Part shown: positions 34,090-42,697 of the stretch, piece by piece
Numbering within the stretch: position 1 is the first letter of the stretch
Layout: every line of letters starts with the position of its first letter
From: Zafaria cholistanensis
GTDB lineage: Bacteria; Actinomycetota; Actinomycetes; Actinomycetales; Micrococcaceae
Assembly (NCBI RefSeq): GCF_008580665.1
Contig: NZ_BKDJ01000003.1
Span: 124,001 to 188,000, forward strand
Reading direction: 5' to 3'
Length of the DNA: 64,000 nucleotides
The notes under the pieces: generated by a model
Told to the model about the DNA's origin: nothing
The model's database searches: none
Seen by the model: the letters and a program-made list of their open reading frames with translations, nothing else
Made by a program: the position numbers and the translations under genes

Positions 34090-35037
34090 GTGGAGGGGGT
34101 GCTGCTGGGCTTCGGCGTCGTCCTGTTCATCGTGGCCGTGGGCTACGTGGCGGCCGCCCTGCTTCCGGGCAAGGCGTCCGCCATGCAACAGGGCCTGGGG
34201 CCGGCGGTGTACTACATCACCAACCCGGCGCTCATGCTCCTGCTGCTCGCCGAAACGGACTTGGGAACGGTCGCCGGCGTCTACGCACCGGTCGCGCTGC
34301 TGACGGCATTGGCGGCCGGTGCGGTCTACGCCCTCGGCAGCGTGGTGGTGCTGCGCCGGAAAGCGCCGCATGCCGCCGTCGGGGCCATGGCCTCCTCCTA
34401 TGTGAATGCCGGAAACATCGGACTGCCCATCGCGTTGTACGCGGTGGGCAGTTCCGCGCCGGTGGTCTCCGTGCTGCTCGCCCAACTCCTGGTGGTGGCG
34501 CCCCTGTACCTGTCGATCTTCGCCTGGTGCTCGCCGCGACCGGCCGGCGCGGAGGCCGCCGGCGCTGTGCCCCTGTGGCGGACAGTCCTGCGCTCGGTCG
34601 GCAACCCCGTGACGCTCGCGACGCTCGCCGGCGCCGGCCTCTCGCTCACCGGATGGACGCCGCCGGAGGTGGTGTGGACCCCGATCGGGATGCTGGGCCA
34701 CGCCTCGATTCCGTTACTGCTGATGATGTTCGGGATGAGCATGCGCCGCCAGCGGCCGTTCACCCAACGGGGCCTGCTGCCGGACCTGGTGTGGGCCTCC
34801 TTCGTGAAGCTGGCCGTCATGCCGGTGGCGGCCTGGGCGGTGGCCCGCTTCGCGTTTGGCCTGCAGGGCATGGAACTGCTGGGAGTCGTGGTCATGGCCG
34901 CCCTGCCGACGGCCCAGAACGTGTTCCTTTTCTCGAGCCAGTTCCGCATGCCCTCAACCTTGGCCCGGGACGTTTCCTTCCTCAGCTCCATGCTGTCCCT
35001 GCCGGCCGTGCTGCTCGCCGTTCTCCTGCTCGGCTAG
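34090..35037 (+). CDS. AEC-family membrane carrier
   Basis: A 315-residue protein with about ten membrane helices of the auxin efflux carrier (PF03547) type: MASSYVNAGNIGLPIALYAVG contains the Asn-Ala-Gly-Asn crossover, and a second half holds PLLLMMFGMSM and LPTAQNVFLFSSQF. Family members export or import carboxylates such as malate or malonate. Position directly after gudD suggests aldarate or product transport. GTG start. The end overlaps the convergent phosphoesterase gene by 84 bases. Confidence 0.87.
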   Translation: MEGVLLGFGVVLFIVAVGYVAAALLPGKASAMQQGLGPAVYYITNPALMLLLLAETDLGTVAGVYAPVALLTALAAGAVYALGSVVVLRRKAPHAAVGAMASSYVNAGNIGLPIALYAVGSSAPVVSVLLAQLLVVAPLYLSIFAWCSPRPAGAEAAGAVPLWRTVLRSVGNPVTLATLAGAGLSLTGWTPPEVVWTPIGMLGHASIPLLLMMFGMSMRRQRPFTQRGLLPDLVWASFVKLAVMPVAAWAVARFAFGLQGMELLGVVVMAALPTAQNVFLFSSQFRMPSTLARDVSFLSSMLSLPAVLLAVLLLG

Positions 35038-35598
35038 CACCGTCAAGCCTGCCGCCCCCTCGCTGGACACCCCAGCGCCGGGCGACCCGCCGCCGGGCAC
35101 CCCAGCGCCGGATACGCCAGCACCGAGCTCCCAGACCGCCAGCACCCGGCGGAAGCGCCGGTCCCGGTCCGGGAACATGTCCACCAAAGCCACCTGCCCC
35201 ACCCGGACCACGTCCCCGGGATGCAGCCGGCGCGCCGCGTGGGTGACGTGGGGGCGGTAGTTCGCGCGGGTGTGGTCGGGGCCCGGAAGATGGATCTGTC
35301 CGTCCAGCTCGTGGAGCAACCCATAAAGCAGGGCCTCGTGGAGGTCCGCCAGGCCGGTGCCAGGATCGACCAGGGATACCGGGACGGAGCCTTTGCGGCC
35401 AAACCACGCGTCCCCGCCCACCACGGCGGTGAACGCCTTCCGGCCCTCTAAGGCTGCCCCCAGCACCGCCGTCAGCGCCGGGACCGGGACCGCCGAATCG
35501 AACCGGACCAGCGTGACGTGCAGGGGCCAGGCGGACTGCGGGAATTCGGTCCCGGCCGCCAGCGGCTCGACGAACACCACCGCCACGTACACGCCCAT
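34954..35598 (-). CDS. 2H phosphoesterase (2'-5' RNA ligase-like) with repetitive tail
   Basis: A 214-residue protein. The first 155 residues carry the two 2H-family motifs, HVTLVRF and HVTHAARR, separated by about 90 residues, as in LigT-like cyclic phosphodiesterases; the RNA or nucleotide substrate is unknown. The rest is a Gly/Pro repeat (GAGVSGAGVPGGGSPGAG) and a tail that reads antisense through the end of the AEC gene, probably after loss of an earlier stop. The start MGVYVAVVF at 35598 is chosen because it opens the first strand. Confidence 0.78.
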   Translation of the reverse strand: MGVYVAVVFVEPLAAGTEFPQSAWPLHVTLVRFDSAVPVPALTAVLGAALEGRKAFTAVVGGDAWFGRKGSVPVSLVDPGTGLADLHEALLYGLLHELDGQIHLPGPDHTRANYRPHVTHAARRLHPGDVVRVGQVALVDMFPDRDRRFRRVLAVWELGAGVSGAGVPGGGSPGAGVSSEGAAGLTVLAEQENGEQHGRQGQHGAEEGNVPGQG

Positions 35599-35692
35599 GC
35601 ACCCAGTCTCCCACCGCCGGCACCGGCTGTGGAGCGCCGGGCGGGAATCGGGCAGCACCGGGCAGGCACTTTCACCCCACGCAGACGAGCAA

Positions 35693-35738
35693 ACGCAGAC
35701 GGCGGGGCCTTCCCGAAGGAAAGCCCCGCCGTCTGCGT
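35693..35738. terminator. Terminator after purM
   Basis: Sixteen-base perfect arms ACGCAGACGGCGGGGC and complement with extra TTCC/GGAA pairing in the 14-base loop. It lies downstream of purM (-). A partial direct repeat CGCAGACGAGC precedes it. Confidence 0.8.
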
Positions 35739-35813
35739 CAGGTGGGTCTCAGGGGATCCTGCTCGGTGGGTCCCGATCAGTAGGTCCACCGGGCAGTGAG
35801 TGCCTCGGGACCG

Positions 35814-36959
35814 CTAGGAGGCGTAGGCGCCCTTGAGCAGGACGGCGCCGCCGTCGACGCCCTTGGCGCCCTGGACGAAGTCCGGTCCGGCGGAGGCCGC
35901 AGCCGCGTCCAGCACACCCACGGTGCCCATGGCCCAGGAGGTGACGCCGCGTTCGTTCAGGCGGGCCAGCGCGGCATCGGCCGCGGACTCCTCGACGATC
36001 GCGACCATGCCCACGCCCAGGTTCAGAGTGCGCTCCAGGTCGGCCTGGGGCACGCCGCCCAGTTCGGCGACCAGCTTGAAGATCGCCGGCAGCTCCCAGG
36101 TGGAACGGTCCACGGTGGCCATCAGGCCCTGCGGCAGCACGCGGGCCAGGTTCGCGGCCAGCCCGCCGCCGGTGACGTGGCTGAAGCCGTGCAGCGGGGC
36201 CACGCCGTCCCTGTTCAGGGAACGGACCAGGTCCAGGCAGTCCGCGGCGTAAACCTTGGTCGGCTCCAGCAGTTCCTCGCCGAGGGTGCGTCCGAGTTCG
36301 GAGACCTCGCGGTCCAGGGCCCAGCCGGCGTGGTTGATTACACGCCGGACCAGCGAGTAGCCGTTGGAGTGGATGCCGGAGGAGGCCATGGCGATGACCA
36401 CGTCCCCGGAACGCACGCGCTCCGGGCCGAGCAGGGCGTCGGCCTCGACGACGCCGGTCGCCGCGCCGGCGACGTCGTACTCGTGCTCGCCCAGCAGGCC
36501 CGGGTGCTCGGCGGTCTCGCCGCCGACCAGCGCGGTTCCGGCCAGGGAGCAGGCCTCGGCAATGCCGCGGACGATGTCCGCGATGCGCTCCGGGACCACC
36601 TTGCCGCAGGCGATGTAGTCGGTCATGAACAGCGGCTCGGCGCCGACCACGACGATGTCGTCCACCACCATGCCGACCAGGTCGTGCCCGATGGTGTGGT
36701 GGATGTCCATGGCCTGCGCGATCGCGACCTTGGTCCCGACGCCGTCGGTGGAGGTGGCCAGCAGCGGCTTGCGGTAGGTGAGCAGACGGGAGGCGTCGAA
36801 GAGGCCGGCGAAGCCGCCCACGCCGCCGAGCACGGAGGCGTTGTGGGTCGCCTTGATGGCGTCCTTCATCAGTTCGACGGCGCGGTCCCCGGCTTCGACG
36901 TCGACGCCGGCGGAGGCATAGGTGATGCCGGCGGGGGTGTCGGGCGTTGCGGAGGTCAT
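35814..36959 (-). CDS. purM: Phosphoribosylformylglycinamidine cyclo-ligase
   Basis: Fifth step of purine synthesis: ATP-dependent closure of FGAM to AIR. The 381-residue protein has the PurM motifs STDGVGTKVAIAQ, HDLVGMVVDDIVVVGAEPLF, LVGGETAEHPGL and SGIHSNGYSLVRRV, and HVTGGGLAANLARVLP near the C-terminal domain. It begins 14 bases after the purF stop on the same strand, so purF-purM form one transcript. Confidence 0.96.
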   Translation of the reverse strand: MTSATPDTPAGITYASAGVDVEAGDRAVELMKDAIKATHNASVLGGVGGFAGLFDASRLLTYRKPLLATSTDGVGTKVAIAQAMDIHHTIGHDLVGMVVDDIVVVGAEPLFMTDYIACGKVVPERIADIVRGIAEACSLAGTALVGGETAEHPGLLGEHEYDVAGAATGVVEADALLGPERVRSGDVVIAMASSGIHSNGYSLVRRVINHAGWALDREVSELGRTLGEELLEPTKVYAADCLDLVRSLNRDGVAPLHGFSHVTGGGLAANLARVLPQGLMATVDRSTWELPAIFKLVAELGGVPQADLERTLNLGVGMVAIVEESAADAALARLNERGVTSWAMGTVGVLDAAAASAGPDFVQGAKGVDGGAVLLKGAYAS

Positions 36960-36973
36960 GTCAGGGGGCGTCC

Positions 36974-38521
36974 TTACTTGCTCGGGGTCTTTTCGGCGTC
37001 GGTCAGGGTGGATTCGAACTCGGCGTCCGGGCCCGGGTCGCAGTCGGTCAGGTCGGCCGCGGTGCGTTCAAGCAGGTTTTTACCCAGCCGGTCGGAGGCG
37101 GGCAGCTTGATCGGGTAGTTGCCTGTGAAGCAGGCGGTGCACAGGCGCTCGCGCGGCTGGCGGGTCGCGCCGATCATGCCGTCCTCGGAGATGTAGGCCA
37201 GCGAGTCGGCGCCGATGGAGGCGCTGATCTCCTCCACTGCGGCACCGTTGGCGATCAGCTCGGCGCGGGAGGCGAAGTCGATGCCGTAGAAGCACGGCCA
37301 CTTCACCGGCGGGGAGGAGATCTTCACGTGGACCTCCTTGGCGCCGGCTTCCCGGAGCATGCGCACGACGGCGCGCTGGGTGTTCCCGCGCACGATCGAG
37401 TCGTCCACGACGACCACGCGCTTGCCCTTAATGACCGGTTCCAGGGCGTTGAGCTTGAGCTTGATGCCCAGCTGGCGCAGGGTCTGGGACGGCTGGATGA
37501 AGGTCCGGCCCACGTACGCGTTCTTCACGAAGCCGTGCGCGAAGGGGATGCCGGACTCCTCGGCGTAGCCGATCGCGGCCGGGGTGCCGGATTCGGGCAC
37601 CGGGATGACGATGTCGGCCTCGGCCTCGTTCTCGCGGGCCAGCTGGCGGCCCATCTCGACGCGGGACTCGTAGACCGAGCGGCCGTTGATCGCGGCGTCC
37701 GGGCGGGCCAGGTACACGTACTCGAAGACGCAGCCGGCGGGGGTGGCCTCGGCGAACCGCTGGGAGCGGACCCCGTCCTCGTCGATGGCAATGAATTCGC
37801 CGGGCTCGATCTCGCGGATGTAGCTGGCGCCCACGGTGGCCAGGCCGGCCTGCTCGGAGGCGACCACCCAGCCGCGCTCGAGGCGGCCCAGGACCAGCGG
37901 GCGGACGCCGTGGGCGTCGCGGGCCGCATACAGGGTGTTTTCGTTCATGAAGACAAAGCAGAAGGCACCCTTGATCTTGGGCAGCAGTTCCAGCGCGGTC
38001 TGCTCCAGGGTGAGCCCCTCCTCGCCGGCCAGCAGTGCGGTCACCAGCGCGGTGTCCGTGGTGTTGCCCTGGGCGATCTCGCCGCGCGGGGAGGTGCCGT
38101 GCTTGGCGACGACCATGTCCATGAGTTCGGCCGAGTTGGTCAGGTTGCCGTTGTGGGCCAGCGCCACCGTGCCCTCGCTGGTTGCTCCGAGGGTTGGCTG
38201 CGCATTGGCCCAGTGGCTGGCGCCGGTGGTGGAGTAGCGGCAGTGTCCCACCGCGATGTGCCCGGTCATCGAGTTCAGCGTGTTCTCGTCGAAGACCTGG
38301 GACACCAGTCCCATGTCCTTATAGACGTTGATGCGCTTGCCGTCGGAGGTGGCGATGCCCGCCGATTCCTGCCCGCGGTGCTGCAGCGAGTAGAGGCCGT
38401 AATAGGCCAGTTTGGCGACTTCCTCGCCGGGGGCCCACACTCCGAAGACCCCGCATTCGTCCTGCGGACCCTTCTCGTAGGGAAGAAGATCATGTGAAAG
38501 CATTCCGTCACCACGCACCAT
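36974..38521 (-). CDS. purF: Amidophosphoribosyltransferase
   Basis: First committed step of purine synthesis (PRPP plus glutamine to phosphoribosylamine). The 515-residue protein has an N-terminal glutaminase with Cys in DECGVFGVW, GLYSLQHRGQESAGI and GHCRYSTTG, and a phosphoribosyltransferase domain with VVVVDDSIVRGNT. Cys in WPCFYGID and LCTACFTGNYP, with another near CVFEYVY, suit the [4Fe-4S] form known from Bacillus. The Cys is preceded by a 23-residue leader, expected to be removed. Start at 38521 (MVRGDG) by family resemblance; 38503 is the alternative. Confidence 0.95.
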   Translation of the reverse strand: MVRGDGMLSHDLLPYEKGPQDECGVFGVWAPGEEVAKLAYYGLYSLQHRGQESAGIATSDGKRINVYKDMGLVSQVFDENTLNSMTGHIAVGHCRYSTTGASHWANAQPTLGATSEGTVALAHNGNLTNSAELMDMVVAKHGTSPRGEIAQGNTTDTALVTALLAGEEGLTLEQTALELLPKIKGAFCFVFMNENTLYAARDAHGVRPLVLGRLERGWVVASEQAGLATVGASYIREIEPGEFIAIDEDGVRSQRFAEATPAGCVFEYVYLARPDAAINGRSVYESRVEMGRQLARENEAEADIVIPVPESGTPAAIGYAEESGIPFAHGFVKNAYVGRTFIQPSQTLRQLGIKLKLNALEPVIKGKRVVVVDDSIVRGNTQRAVVRMLREAGAKEVHVKISSPPVKWPCFYGIDFASRAELIANGAAVEEISASIGADSLAYISEDGMIGATRQPRERLCTACFTGNYPIKLPASDRLGKNLLERTAADLTDCDPGPDAEFESTLTDAEKTPSK

Positions 38522-38594
38522 GTGACCTATTCTCTCATGAGCCGGAGCGATGGCCGCCGTCGCGGAGCGGCCCCGCGGGTTGGAGGGGAAGGGC

Positions 38595-38924
38595 CTAGCG
38601 GGCGGCGTCGGGGCCGTCGAGGGGGACCGCCGTCGCGCGGCGGGCCCGTTTCCGCTGCACCCGGTCGGTGACCAGCCAGGCGATGGCGCCCAGCGCCAGG
38701 CCTCCCATGCCGAAGAAGACGGCCAGGAAGCCCAGGACTGTGCCGCGGGTGAACTCTGCGGACTCCTGGCCCGTGTAGGCGGAGATGATCGCCGCAAACA
38801 CGCCCACGAAGGCTCCGGCGACCAGGAAAGGCCAAAACTTCGGGGACCTGCGCACCGTCACCTCGATGGGCCGGGAGGGGCCGGGTTCGGGGGAGGGCTG
38901 GGCGTCGTGCTGGTGCGGTTCCAT
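38595..38924 (-). CDS. Small two-helix membrane protein
   Basis: A 109-residue protein with two clear membrane helices (FWPFLVAGAFVGVFAAIISAY and VLGFLAVFFGMGGLALGAIAWLV), a short hydrophilic N-terminus and a basic C-terminus (DRVQRKRARRA). I recall similar unnamed proteins near purF in Arthrobacter-like genomes; no function known. Starts just past the end of the sterol-carrier-like gene. Confidence 0.75.
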   Translation of the reverse strand: MEPHQHDAQPSPEPGPSRPIEVTVRRSPKFWPFLVAGAFVGVFAAIISAYTGQESAEFTRGTVLGFLAVFFGMGGLALGAIAWLVTDRVQRKRARRATAVPLDGPDAAR

Positions 38925-38926
38925 GG

Positions 38927-39310
38927 CTAAAGGGTACCGAAGAGCGGCAGCAGGCCGGACAGGTCCGCGCGCAGCCCGGAGGCCGAGACCCCGCCCCCGG
39001 AGAGTGCCGAATCCCACTCGGTGATCCCCGTCACCAGGCCCAGCCACGTCTGCGGGTTTACCTCGACGACGTTCGGCGGGGTGCCGCGGGTGTGTCGGGG
39101 CCCCTCGATGCACTGGGCCACCCCGAACGGGGGCACGCGCACCTCCACGGAGTTGCCCTCCGCCACCTCGGAGAGTTCCTCAAGCGCGTAGCGGACCGCG
39201 GTGGCCAGCACCGGGCGTGGCAGCGACGCCCGTGCCTCCGGGTCCGCGGCCAGCCACGTGCGCACGGCGGCGCGGCCGGCCTCGGGTGCGATCCGGCGTC
39301 GTACTCCCAT
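38927..39310 (-). CDS. Sterol-carrier-like (SCP) protein
   Basis: A 127-residue protein resembling the bacterial SCP-like family often encoded beside purF in Actinobacteria: VRTWLAADPEARASLPRPVL, TAVRYALEELSEVAEGNSVEVRVPPFGVAQC shortened here, and the closing NPQTWLGLVTGITEWDSAL, which is the SCP2-type signature. Lipid binding is expected from the fold; the physiological role is unknown. Confidence 0.8.
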   Translation of the reverse strand: MGVRRRIAPEAGRAAVRTWLAADPEARASLPRPVLATAVRYALEELSEVAEGNSVEVRVPPFGVAQCIEGPRHTRGTPPNVVEVNPQTWLGLVTGITEWDSALSGGGVSASGLRADLSGLLPLFGTL

Positions 39311-39367
39311 GCGTGTTGTCCTTTCCGGGGCCGTCTTGTCTCCGGTTGTCTCCGGGCGTTGGCGGCG

Positions 39368-40372
39368 TCAGTCCAGCAGGGTGGCGACCGGTGCGGCCAG
39401 GCGGATCCCGCCCACCGGCGCCGCGCCCCCCAGCACCGGGCGCATCACCTTGTCCAGTACGGCCGCGACCTTCGCCGCCGGGACGGCGCCGGCGGCGGCG
39501 AGCAGGTTCAGGCCCACCAGCGTCGCGGCCCGGCCGTTGCCGTCGAGCACCTTGAGGGCGCAGGAGGTTCCGTCCGGGGCGCCGAGCACCATCACGCCCT
39601 CCGCGCCGAACTTGGCCAGGACGCCTAACTCGTCCATCACCACGGTGTTCTCCCGGCCCTGCCCCTGCACGGCCCACGCGTAGTCGAGCATCGCGGTCGC
39701 AATGGTCGCGGCGCGGGCGTCGGCGTGCCTGTCGCTGGGGGCCTTCGCCAGAGTGCGCACGGCGCGGGCCAGCCCGTGCAGCGAAATCGCCGGCACGGGG
39801 GCGCCGCAGCCGTCCACCGCCACGTGCGCCACGGTCTCGCCGGCGAACTCCTCGATTGTTTCCAGCACCAGGCGCTGCAGCGGGTGGTTCGGTTCCAGGT
39901 AGGTCCCGGTATCCCAGCCGTTCTCGGCGCAGGCCCACAGGAACGCCGCGTGCTTGCCGGAGCAATTGAAGGCCAAGGCCGACTTGCCCAGGCCGGCCCG
40001 GATCAGCTCGATGCGCTCGCCCTCCTCGCCCGGCCAGGCGGACGGGCAGCGCAGGTGGTCCGCGTCCAGGCCCGCCGCGGCGAGCATGCCCGCAACGACC
40101 TCCCGGTGCGCGGCGCTGCCCACGTGGCTGGCGCAGGCCAGCGCCACCTGGGCGCCGCGCAGCGGGACCCCGGCGCGCATCGAGGCCAGCGCCTGGAAGG
40201 GCTTGAGCGCGGAACGCGGGAAGACCGGGGTGGCGATGTCCCCCAGTTCTATTGCGACCCGGCCTGCCGGGTCCAAAACGACGGCGGAACCGCAGTGGCG
40301 GGATTCCACGAACCCGTTTCGGTCCACGACGGCGAGATCCACGGCGTGGGCGGAGGCAAAGGTTTCGGGCAT
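39368..40372 (-). CDS. Asparaginase (thermolabile, Rhizobium-type family)
   Basis: A 334-residue protein of the PF06089 asparaginase group, unrelated to E. coli AnsA/B. Signatures: RSALKPFQALASMRAG (Ser-x-x-Lys catalytic region), LACASHVGSAAHREVVAGML, FNCSGKHAAFLWACAENGWD and VDGCGAPVPAISLHGLA with conserved Cys. Hydrolysis of asparagine to aspartate is expected. The reading frame stays open upstream through the 54-base repeat array, but the start at 40372 (MPETFASA) fits the family. Confidence 0.87.
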   Translation of the reverse strand: MPETFASAHAVDLAVVDRNGFVESRHCGSAVVLDPAGRVAIELGDIATPVFPRSALKPFQALASMRAGVPLRGAQVALACASHVGSAAHREVVAGMLAAAGLDADHLRCPSAWPGEEGERIELIRAGLGKSALAFNCSGKHAAFLWACAENGWDTGTYLEPNHPLQRLVLETIEEFAGETVAHVAVDGCGAPVPAISLHGLARAVRTLAKAPSDRHADARAATIATAMLDYAWAVQGQGRENTVVMDELGVLAKFGAEGVMVLGAPDGTSCALKVLDGNGRAATLVGLNLLAAAGAVPAAKVAAVLDKVMRPVLGGAAPVGGIRLAAPVATLLD

Positions 40373-40382
40373 AGGCCTAAGT

Positions 40383-40544
40383 GTAGGAGCCGAGGGGCCC
40401 GCGCCGAGCGTGCGAGGCGTGGGAGGGTCCGTAACGGTAGGAGCCGAGGGGCCCGCGCCGAGCGTGCGGGACGTGGGAGGGTCCGTAACGGTAGGAGCCG
40501 AGGGGCCCGCGCCGAGCGTGCGGGGCGTGGGAGGGTCCGTAACG
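40383..40544. repeat. 54-base tandem repeat, three units
   Basis: Units at 40383, 40437 and 40491 beginning GTAGGAGCCGAGGGGCCCGC and ending CCGTAACG, differing at one or two bases. On the minus strand each contains CGCTCGGCGCGGGCCCCTCG, which matches the array at 41224 with one mismatch. Units are 18 codons long and leave all nearby frames open. The array lies between the asparaginase and methyltransferase genes. Confidence 0.92.
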
Positions 40545-40583
40545 CCGGGGTCCCGGGAGGGCGGGGGCACGGGCTGCTTTGTC

Positions 40584-41207
40584 CTAGCGCTTGGACAGGA
40601 CCGCGACCAGGAAGTCCGAGTCGGGCTCCCACGGCCGCAGGTCCCACGTGGACAGCCGCAGGTCCACGGCCAGGCCCGCAGCCTGCGCGTCGGCGAAGAA
40701 CTGCCCGAATTCGTAGCCGCGCCCGGCCCCGAAACCCACCACGGCGCGTCCACCCGGCACCAGGTGCGCGGCGAAGCGGGCCAGCACCTCGGGGGCCGTG
40801 CCCGGAGCCAGGAAGGCCATCACGTTGCCCGCGCACACGATCAGGTCGAACGGTTCGGCGATGCCCGCCGCGGGCAGGTCCAGTTCGCTGAGATCGCCCT
40901 CCAGCCAGGTGCAGTCAGGGTGGTCCTTGGCAGCAGCGGCCACCAAAACCGGGTCGAGGTCCACGCCCACCACGGTGTGGCCCCGCCGCGCGAGCTCGCC
41001 GCCGACCCGGCCCGGACCACAGCCGGCATCGAGGATGCGGCTGCCGCGTGCCACCATCGCATCGACCAGCCGAGCCTCCCCGTGCAGGTCCACGCCCTCG
41101 GCCCGCATCTGCTCAAACCGCTGGATGTACCATTCCGAGTGGCCGGGGTTGCGGCGCACCTGCGCCTCCCACAGCGATTCCTTGCGCTTACCAGCATCGT
41201 TTCCCAT
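40584..41207 (-). CDS. SAM-dependent methyltransferase (class I)
   Basis: A 207-residue Rossmann-fold methyltransferase with motif I ILDAGCGPGRVGGELARRG, acidic motif II VVGVDLDP, and FDLIVCAGNVMAF followed by LVPGGRAVVGF. The N-terminal helical part (WEAQVRRNPGHSEWYIQRFE) is shared by a set of actinobacterial methyltransferases of unknown substrate. It is framed by two tandem-repeat arrays that share a core sequence. Confidence 0.85.
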   Translation of the reverse strand: MGNDAGKRKESLWEAQVRRNPGHSEWYIQRFEQMRAEGVDLHGEARLVDAMVARGSRILDAGCGPGRVGGELARRGHTVVGVDLDPVLVAAAAKDHPDCTWLEGDLSELDLPAAGIAEPFDLIVCAGNVMAFLAPGTAPEVLARFAAHLVPGGRAVVGFGAGRGYEFGQFFADAQAAGLAVDLRLSTWDLRPWEPDSDFLVAVLSKR

Positions 41208-41223
41208 CCGCCCAGCGTAGCCG

Positions 41224-41399
41224 CCCGGTACCGCGTCCCGGGCTCCCGCACCTCGCTGGCGCTCGGCGCGGGTCCCTCGCCCGGTACCGCGTCCCGGGCT
41301 CCCGCACCTCGCTGGCGCTCGGCGCGGGTCCCTCGCCCGGTACCGCGTCCCGGGCTCCCGCACCTCGCTGGCGCTCGGCGCGGGTCCCTCGCCCGGTAC
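41224..41399. repeat. 56-base tandem repeat, three units plus partial
   Basis: Units at 41224, 41280 and 41336 start CCCGGTACCGCGTCCCGGGC and include CGCTCGGCGCGGGTCCCTCG; a fourth begins at 41392 and breaks off. The three copies look identical. The array ends 11 bases before the purD start, so it occupies the purD promoter region. Confidence 0.92.
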
Positions 41400-41410
41400 G
41401 CTTGTATCTC

Positions 41411-42697
41411 GTGAAGGTTCTCGTCATCGGCCCCGGCGGCCGCGAACACGCCATCGTCCGTTCCCTGCAGGCCGACCCGTACGTCACGGAGCTGCACTGC
41501 GCCCCCGGCAACGCCGGCATCGCCCAGGACGTTCCCGTCCACGCGGTGGACGCGCAGGATCCTGCCGCCGTCGTCGCGCTGGCCCGCGAACTCGGTTCCG
41601 ACCTCGTGGTCATCGGCCCGGAAGCCCCGCTCGCCGCGGGTGTGTCCGACGCCCTGCGGGAGGCCGGGTTCCCGGTCTTCGGGCCCTCCCGGGCCGCGGC
41701 CCAACTGGAGGCCTCCAAGGCCTTCGCCAAGGACGTCATGGCCGAGGCGGGCGTCCCGACCGCCATGGCCCGCGTGGCCGTGAACGAGGCGGAGGCCGCC
41801 GACGCGCTGGACGCCTTCGGTGCACCGTACGTCGTCAAGGACGACGGCCTCGCCGCCGGCAAGGGCGTGGTGGTCACCGAGGACCGCGCCGAGGCCCTGG
41901 CCCACGCCAACGCCTGCTTCGCCGCCGGGGGGTCCGTGGTCATCGAGGAGTTCCTCGACGGCCCCGAGGTCTCCCTCTTCGTCATCTCCGACGGCAGGCA
42001 CGCGGTCCCGCTGGCCCCAGCCCAGGACTTCAAGCGCATCTTCGACGGAGACCTGGGCCCCAACACCGGGGGCATGGGCGCCTACACCCCGCTGCCCTGG
42101 CTGCCGGCCGGCTTCGTCGACGAGGTCATGGAGCGCGTTGCCTACCCGACCATCCGCGAGATGGCCGCGCGCGGCACCCCGTTCGTCGGCGTGCTTTACT
42201 GCGGCCTCGCGGTCACCCGCCGCGGCATCCGCGTCATCGAATTCAACGCCCGCTTCGGCGATCCGGAAACCCAGCCGGTGCTGGCCCGCCTGAAGACCCC
42301 CCTGGGCGGGCTGCTCATGGCCGCCGCCACGGGGAAGCTCGACGACGCCGAGCAGCTGCACTGGCGCCCCGAGACCGCCGTGGGCGTGGTCATGGCCGCG
42401 GCCAACTACCCGGATTCCCCGGTCAAGGGCGACCCCATCTCCGGACTGGAGGCGGCCGCCGCGATCGAGGGCGTCAGCGTGCTGCACGCCGGCACCGCGA
42501 CCAATGACGACGGCGAGACCGTCACGGCCGGCGGCCGCGTCCTGGCCGTGGTCGGCCTGGGCGCCGACCTGCACTCGGCCCGCGCCAAGGCCTACGCCGG
42601 CGTGGCCGAGATCGGGTGGAAGGGTGCCCAGCACCGCACCGACATCGCCCTCAAGGCGGCCAACGGCGAAATCACCGTGTCGGGAGGTGCCGCGTAA
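41411..42697 (+). CDS. purD: Phosphoribosylamine-glycine ligase
   Basis: Second step of purine synthesis, an ATP-grasp ligase of 428 residues. Motifs: KVLVIGPGGREHAIVRSL, PYVVKDDGLAAGKGVVVT, PNTGGMGAYTPLPWL and IEFNARFGDPETQPVL. The GTG at 41411 begins the protein exactly as in the family. There is no ribosome site, and a -10-like TACGCT (41397-41402) sits 8 bases ahead, so a leaderless transcript is likely. The repeat array occupies the expected -35 region. purC overlaps its stop by one base. Confidence 0.95.
   Translation: MKVLVIGPGGREHAIVRSLQADPYVTELHCAPGNAGIAQDVPVHAVDAQDPAAVVALARELGSDLVVIGPEAPLAAGVSDALREAGFPVFGPSRAAAQLEASKAFAKDVMAEAGVPTAMARVAVNEAEAADALDAFGAPYVVKDDGLAAGKGVVVTEDRAEALAHANACFAAGGSVVIEEFLDGPEVSLFVISDGRHAVPLAPAQDFKRIFDGDLGPNTGGMGAYTPLPWLPAGFVDEVMERVAYPTIREMAARGTPFVGVLYCGLAVTRRGIRVIEFNARFGDPETQPVLARLKTPLGGLLMAAATGKLDDAEQLHWRPETAVGVVMAAANYPDSPVKGDPISGLEAAAAIEGVSVLHAGTATNDDGETVTAGGRVLAVVGLGADLHSARAKAYAGVAEIGWKGAQHRTDIALKAANGEITVSGGAA

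Noticed and set aside
30913-34701. A 1262-codon open frame on the minus strand across the kdgD-gudD operon
   Set aside because: It is the antisense of well-supported genes; composition is His/Gly/Arg-rich shadow typical of very GC-rich DNA, and no family motif is present.
40373-40753. N-terminal extension of the asparaginase through the 54-base repeats (18-residue repeats)
   Set aside because: The family starts at MPETFASA; the extension exists only because the repeat unit is a multiple of three and has no stops.
40383-41399. CRISPR array
   Set aside because: Units are head-to-tail with no variable spacers, and no cas genes are nearby.
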